From the NCBI RefSeq assembly GCF_937616625.2, contig NC_065574.1, positions 3,844,001-3,908,000 of the forward strand: DNA of 64,000 nt. Direction: 5' to 3'. Of the stretch, positions 58,738 through 64,000 are shown in pieces. Position 1 is the first letter of the stretch, and the number at the start of each line of letters is the position of its first letter. The notes under the pieces were generated by a model. It was not told where the DNA came from. It saw only the letters and a program-made list of their open reading frames with translations, and did no database searches. The DNA is from Mercurialis annua (taxonomy: Eukaryota > Streptophyta > Magnoliopsida > Malpighiales > Euphorbiaceae). Both the position numbers and the translations under genes were made by a program.

Positions 58738-59549
58738 TTAGATTCTACACTTTATTAAGTTAAAATTACAAACTTAAGAATAGGGAATAATATAGTTATG
58801 ACAGCATTAATGGTGCAAAGATATATTTTTTTTAGATGTAAAATTTGAGAATATATTTAGTTTGTTAATGATTGTTAAATTTTAAAGTGCAGATTTATCT
58901 TATTATATGTTTAAAAGTTTGTTTAATGATTTAAAAATTTAATTGATATTGCTTTAATACATAATATTGACAAACTGTAAAAACAAAATTTATCTGTAAT
59001 TAAATTTAATAATTTATTACTTTTTCAATTATCTTATTTGACGTACATTCAATAAAAATAATTGATTAATGTTTGAATAATTGTTTAGTAGTATAGTTAA
59101 AACAATGTATTTATCGAATATTTTCAGAATATAATTAAAACAATGTATTTATATAATTTTATAGTTTAGAGTACTAGTATATATATGGACCATACCATCT
59201 AGGGACATTACTCTAAACTGGAAAAGTTTTCCAATTGAAACTAGCCAATTTCGCGACTAATATTTAATATTTTTATAGTTTAATTAATATTAAATTAGAC
59301 TGAATTATTTTTATTAGTAGAGTTGCATTTGAATTTATTGTTTTTTGTAATAGTTTATGAATGATGGATATAATTTTTTTAGATATAATTTTTTTGCCCC
59401 CCTAAAATAAATTTCTGGCTTCGTCCCTGCGTGCTACTAAGTTCATGAAAGAACTCTTTTTTACTCACCTTAGTTGTTAACGTGCCTTATTTGTCTTCTT
59501 TCCAATTTCGGAAGTCTCTATTAATGTTATAAAAAATCTCACAAACAGA
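58738..59549. other. AT-rich intergenic, nothing recognised
   Basis: Mostly AT-rich. A phrase at 59395-59435 (CCCCCCTAAAATAAATTTCTGGC, then TTCGTCCC) is of a kind common in decayed plant repeats, but no element could be delimited. Confidence 0.5.
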
Positions 59550-59770
59550 AAATGTATGGAACAAGAATATATTTTTCATTGCTGTCCAATATTCAATACA
59601 AAATATTACGTTGAAGAGAAATATCGAATACTCTTACGTTAAAATTATACCCATTACATAGCTCTGAGCTATATAAATCAACCTATGGACTCTGCTAGAA
59701 GCCACACAAAAAACTTATTCCTTCAAGGAAAGCCACCGACGAAGTCATGGTTGGAAAGTCACGGTCACTA
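59550..59770 (-). pseudogene. PGG-domain remnant on the minus strand
   Basis: Read on the minus strand, 59765-59640 contains GTGACTTTCCAA, GGCTTTCCT, GTGTGGCTTCTAGC and TAGCTCAGAGCTATGTAATGG in the order of the PGG exon of the cluster, with internal deletions. It continues into a flank that matches 42985-43060 behind locus G. It is therefore the decayed end of a G-like copy, in the opposite orientation. Confidence 0.8.
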
Positions 59771-59780
59771 AAATAGTTAT

Positions 59781-60834
59781 TGAACAAAGAATCACTATAT
59801 CTCGAACTTGGCGTAAAGTATCAACAACGTCTAATTTAACAAAATGGGATTACTTTTATCCTTAACTTGTTAAATTTTGGTACAAAATTCCTCGTTTCCA
59901 CTCTCATTTATGAAAGTGAAATACACTCTCCGATTTTCAAATGTGGTTTTTTTAAAGTGGTTTTACTTTTAAATAAATAAAGGATTAAAATGGTCATAAT
60001 TTTTTTAAACATTTTAAATTAATATCTAATAATTAAAAAAAACAATTTCACCCCTTCAATAATAAGCTTAAAATGATAAATTAACCCTCCAATTTTAATT
60101 CTTTTACAATTTTTTTTAATTTATATAGATATCAATAATTTTATAAAATTAAAAACCGTAAAAAAAATTATACACTAAAAATTAAAATCGACCCCTCGGA
60201 ACAAAAAAATTTTCATTTTCGAGCAAAAAAATTCTGTTTTCAGGCGAGGAGCTCCTCGCCTGAGAAGAGCTGCTCTCCGGTAAGGAGCAGCAACTCCCCT
60301 TTAAGAACAGATCGTTGCGATCTGTTCTTGCTCAAGAACGGATCCCCGTGGATCTGTTCTTGCAAGAACAGATCGCGTGGATTTGTTCTTGGGCAAGAAC
60401 ATATCCACGCGATTTGTTCTTGGCAAGAATAGATCCATGATATGTTCTTAATTCAAGAACAGACAGAGATTGTTCTTGAAGGAGCTGCTGCTCCGATGAG
60501 CAGCAGCTCCTCTTCTCCGGCGAGGAGGAAGAGCTCCTTCTCGCCGGAAATAAAAAAATAATTTTTTTTGTAATATAAATATGTCTAAAAGGGTCCTTCG
60601 ATTAATTAGGAGTTAATTATGATTAAATAGAGTTTAATTAGGAGTTAATTATAATTAATTAGAATAAATAATGGAATAATTAGAAACTCACGCTCCATTT
60701 AAGGTGCCAAGTCAGCGTAGGGGTAGTTTTGTACCGGTTTTGACAAGTTCAGGGTAAAAGTGATCCGGTTTTGCTAATTTGGACGTTTTTAATACTTTGT
60801 GCCAAATTGAGGGGGTAAAGTGATCCTTTGTTCA
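59781..60834. mobile_element. Mutator-like element carrying a hairpin array
   Basis: The ends are TGAACAAAGAATCAC on the left and TGAACAAAGGATCACTTTAC read inward from the right, the same family as 34960-36251. The direct repeat AATAGTTATT at 59772-59781 and 60834-60843 marks a 9-10 bp duplication. The arms are AT-rich, but the centre (60241-60555) is a GC-rich series of hairpins. There is no transposase. Confidence 0.8.
60241..60555. repeat. Array of consecutive hairpins
   Basis: 60241-60262 is a perfect 22-base palindrome. 60303-60329 has 12-bp stems (AAGAACAGATCG) and a 3-base loop. Five further CAAGAAC...GTTCTTG units follow, each 26-30 bases, up to about 60479. 60481-60510 has 13-bp stems (GGAGCTGCTGCTC) around CGAT. 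60515-60548 is an imperfect palindrome of TCCGGCGAG type. Confidence 0.85.
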
Positions 60835-61310
60835 ATAGTTATTATATTTGTCATTATCTAATGATAGTGTAATGATAGTGTAGTCTTTTCCATCTTTAGT
60901 TTAACTTATATATAACACTTTTTGTATTAGGGTTAAGATTTTTTATATTAATATCAGCCTCCATCTTTGTGTATCTTTTTGCTATTTTCTTTTCGATAAA
61001 TGGTATTTAAAAATTTGCCACCGAAATTATCATAATATCAAAGCCAATTTCTTGCTCTTATCATTGATTTAATATTATGCACGACTTCGCGGATCCAATT
61101 GTGATTGTAGTCACGCGATTGTTGCAATTTGGTAATTGTTCGGTTTTTTAGTATTTTTTTGGTGATTTTCTCTGGTTGTACGTATGTTTGGTTGCTCGCC
61201 TATTGGATGTGCATCTGTTTGATTGTTCGCCATTTATGTTGATTGCTCATTCTTTGGTTGCTCGCCTTTTGGGTTTGTTTTCTCTATTTTGATGATATTG
61301 TTTTATATCG
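60835..61310 (+). other. Decayed LTR retrotransposon 5' region
   Basis: ATTATCATAATATCAAAGCC near 61029 looks like a degenerate copia primer-binding site (the intact form is close to TGGTATCAGAGCC). What precedes it may be the end of a 5' LTR. The text after it has GTTGCTCGCC-type repeats at about 61190, 61225 and 61260. Confidence 0.45.
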
Positions 61311-61823
61311 CTGAAACTAGAGATGATTCGCTTCAAGCAGTTAGTGTTTAGTCAGATGATAAAAATTATGCATATTGGAGTTATGTGATGAAAAATTTTC
61401 TGAAAAGTAACAAAAATAAGGTTATGTTTTGGGGGCTTTGAGTTTGAGGATGACACGACAACTGATTATGTGACTTTATTAGATAAATGGAAGGTAGAGA
61501 ATTCCAAAATCACTACTTGGATAAATAGTTCTATTCAGCATTCAAGAGGTACTCGGATAGCAAAATATGGGACAGTTAAAGATGTTTGTGATCATCTATT
61601 TAGACTATAAACATGGTCTAACTTTGCAAAATAGTACAAGTTGAAGTCTAATATTCGTGCTCTACAGCATAAAAATATGAGTATTCAGGAATTTTATAAT
61701 GCTATGACATTGACAATCAACTATGAGAGTTATAATCATCTTCATAAGTGTGTAGGAACATCTAGGAATACTCAAGGATCAATTCAGAACTTTCTAACGA
61801 AAAACGAGTTTTCTCTATTTTAG
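61311..61823 (+). pseudogene. Ty1/copia gag fragment
   Basis: The pieces DDKNYAYWSYVMKNFLKSN (near 61350), TTDYVTLLDKWKVENSKITTW (61450-61530) and QHKNMSIQEFYNAM (61660-61705) follow the order of a copia gag (UBN2 type). Stops and frame changes interrupt it (for example after 61605). No protease, integrase or reverse transcriptase follows. Confidence 0.8.
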
Positions 61824-62036
61824 AAAAACAAACTGTTTTTCGCGCCCATGACAGAATGAAATCATGGGCGCGACTCTTTGATTGCAGGCGCATCTGACAT
61901 TACAGGCGCAACATTGACACTCATCAAAACCCAAACTTTATGTTGAAGATCACGGGCGCGATAAATGGGATAACAGGCGCGACATTCAGAGTAGTTGATG
62001 ACTCAACATATATATTTTGAAGTTCCAATAAATTAA
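61824..62036. repeat. GGCGCG-word cluster
   Basis: A stem of 11 bp (CGCGCCCATGA, 61841-61851; mate 61862-61872) is followed by GGCGC words near 61887, 61905, 61955 and 61976, in otherwise AT-rich sequence. It may belong to the copia remnant. A further GGGCGTGACC lies beyond the next MITE at about 62404. Confidence 0.6.
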
Positions 62037-62345
62037 GGGTTAATGTCATAAAAATTCACCAACTTTACTCGTTTTCTCATTTTAGTCATGTAATTTAAAT
62101 TTTCTCATTTTCATGCACGAACTACCACTTTTTCTCAAATTCATGCACGGTGTTGAGGTGTTACGACTCCATTGGTTTAATTTGCTGAGGTGGAGGTCAT
62201 TTTACACCAATGAATGAGTGTCACCTCAGCGCCATGCATGAATTTGGGAAAAAATGGAAGTTTGTGCATGAAAATGAGAAAATTTAAACTGCGTGATTAA
62301 AATGAGAAAACGTGTAAAGTTCGTGATTTTTTTTGACATTAACCC
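62037..62345. mobile_element. Palindromic MITE (309 bp)
   Basis: The ends are GGGTTAATGTCA and TGACATTAACCC, with arms pairing through TTTTCTCATTTTAATCA-like words. A perfect 9-bp duplication ATAAATTAA flanks it (62028-62036 and 62346-62354). It interrupts the retrotransposon-derived sequence. Confidence 0.93.
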
Positions 62346-63251
62346 ATAAATTAATGACATGTGGTACTAGCCGTTGGAGGAATTTGTCTCCTAGATAAGT
62401 TATGGGCGTGACCCTTTATTTGCCAGCAAAAATTATTTTGTTTATTTATGCTTTGCTTGACTTTTGCAACGAGTATAAATCTATACTCATTGCAATATTT
62501 CAAGGTTTATTATTCTAATCTTTGAAACAACAAACATTAATATTCATCTTGTAATTAATCTTTGTTTGTTGTAATTTGGAGTAAACTTGTAAAGTCCTAT
62601 TTTTACGGGTTCTTGATTTGCCCTAAAAAATCAACCCCTTGTATGGTAGAATTTAACTTTTAGAAAACTCACATTAGTTGGTGTTAAGATATAAAGCACT
62701 AAGTTTGAAGTTAGTTTAAAAAACTTCTTGTGAATCTTGATTATTGGATTTTAAATTTTAATCTTTGATTAAACGGTGGATGTAGGATCGATTTGTGATC
62801 CGAACCACTCTAAAGATCTTGTATCAATCTCTCGAATCTCTAACTCCTTTTAAATTCTCTATTCCGCTTTAAAAGAATTTTAATCTTTTATTCACAGTCT
62901 CTAAAGTTGCCTATTCAGGTTTATTCCTCGAAAGTCTTATTGCAAAAAGTTTATGGTGTGAAGATTTTATTCTAATTTCGCAGTAATTTTATGTTTGACC
63001 TTAAATAATTAGTGAATGCTATTCATATATATATTTATCGAAGTTTTGGACTTAATGTGAGGCAGAATTGGAGTCTTGGTTTCCCCCGAGCTATGGTTAA
63101 ATAATTACTTTTACGGGTTATTTTCTATTTATTTATTATTTTTTTAGGTTTGCTACGGATTTCGGAGCGACCACTTATATTTTTTAACATTAGTCTCGGT
63201 CCAAGAATCTTGATCGTGACAATAATTAAATTAATGGGCATTTCGACTAAG
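62346..63251. other. Probable retrotransposon-derived sequence
   Basis: No coding sequence. A TATAAATC word near 62476 followed by a T-rich stretch could be an LTR promoter, and 62560-62600 has TTTGTTTGTTG. LTR borders could not be set. Confidence 0.35.
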
Positions 63252-64000
63252 AGCATCTCCAACGAACTCTCTATAATTACCAAACTCTTTAATTTAAAGA
63301 GTTTGACAATAAAATAAAAGTCCAATGAATTCTATAATTTTTGAATTTAGAGTAGAGAGTGAAAATGACTCTGTACATATGAAGAGCCTTTTCCACTCTC
63401 TATTTCACTTTTAAAAGGATAAAAATTTCAAATTTCAAATTCAGTTTAACATCTTTTTTTGAAAAAAATTATTATTATTATTATTTAATATAAAAACTAA
63501 ATATATAATAAATTAATATTATTTATATTTAATTTATTTACTTATTTATTTATTATTTTTATAAAAATAAAATAAAATAAAAAATTAATATCAAAGAGTA
63601 TATTAAATTGTTATTTTTTATATTTAAGATGCTCTTTATTTTATAAGAAATAATCTTTAAAATAAAGAGCGCTATTAAAAATCTCTAACACCAATAAAAA
63701 AAGTCGAATTTTTATGTTTTTTTTAGAATAGAATAATTATTTAAGAACAAAATTCTCTTGAAACTGTGCGTGTGGCACTCTTCAAGGCTGCCAGCACACA
63801 GCTCTTTATTTATTGTGAATAATCAAATTAAACACTTTAGTACTTGGTGAAGAACCTATTTAACTCTGGTTAATTAAACATTTCTTTTTGGTCTATTATC
63901 TTTGCTCAATTCCTCCTTTGCTTTCTACTGATTTGACTCTTGTAAATGTTGAGATAGAAAGAGAAGTAATTAGGTTAATTATTCAGTTGAGCCTTTGAAT
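63252..64000. other. AT-rich end of window with a possible Tourist-like end
   Basis: GAGCATCTCCAACGAACTCT at 63253 is a typical left end of PIF/Harbinger MITEs. A weak inverted counterpart (ATCTCTAACACC) is at 63691-63702. The body is very AT-rich (TTATTTATTTA runs). No gene is seen. Confidence 0.4.

Noticed and set aside
60241..60555. CRISPR-like array
   Set aside because: The units are palindromes of unequal length with no constant repeat and unique spacers, and this is a plant nuclear context.
1..64000. tRNA, rRNA or organelle-derived insert
   Set aside because: I looked for cloverleaf-like blocks, rRNA words and plastid or mitochondrial genes and found none I could support. The tRNA-like word at 20789-20801 is a retrotransposon primer-binding site.

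Overview
This is a stretch of nuclear DNA from a flowering plant, most likely a eudicot. It is AT-rich, its genes have many GT-AG introns, and the intergenic space is full of small non-autonomous transposons (MITE, TRIM and Mutator-like). The gene families (MDN1, BDA1-like ankyrin/PGG proteins, an SLC25A44-like carrier) are typical of plants. I cannot name the species from sequence alone.

Layout. (1) 369-15850, + strand: the 3' part of MDN1 (midasin), the giant AAA-type ATPase of 60S ribosome maturation. I resolved 36 exons that join in one frame to about 2,401 residues and end at the natural stop; the AAA ring lies upstream of the window. Two of the introns have GC-AG ends. (2) 18606-50187, + strand: a head-to-tail cluster of eight ankyrin-repeat/PGG membrane protein loci (A to H), each a two-exon gene or the remains of one. 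C, D, F and H look intact. A, B, E and G are broken by frameshift, deletion, MITE insertion or stop codon. The loci fall into two 3'-end types that alternate (B, D, F and G against C, E and H), and sequence from the 3' end of MDN1 recurs upstream of several copies. The duplicated unit therefore carried the tail of MDN1 along with the ANK-PGG gene. (3) 52177-53268, + strand: an intronless mitochondrial carrier with a TATA box and an upstream ORF. (4) 57856-54643, - strand: a more diverged ANK-PGG gene (J) with its intron in the equivalent place, filled by two transposons. A further PGG remnant lies at 59550-59770. (5) 59781-64000: transposon-derived DNA, including a Mutator-like element carrying a GC-rich hairpin array, and a decayed Ty1/copia gag fragment.

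Mobile DNA is the second theme. Many elements could be delimited to the base by 8-10 bp target duplications. They include a 324-bp TRIM whose right LTR was hit twice by other elements, a 1.4-kb fold-back element packed with hairpins and carrying a TATA-like box, and a swarm of palindromic MITEs with GGCTTAA-like ends. One of these MITEs sits inside a PGG exon with a perfect 10-bp duplication.

MDN1 and the carrier are housekeeping genes. BDA1-type ANK-PGG proteins are known in Arabidopsis from immune signalling, so the cluster is best read as a fast birth-and-death family of likely defence-related membrane proteins. That role is inferred from the family, not shown here.
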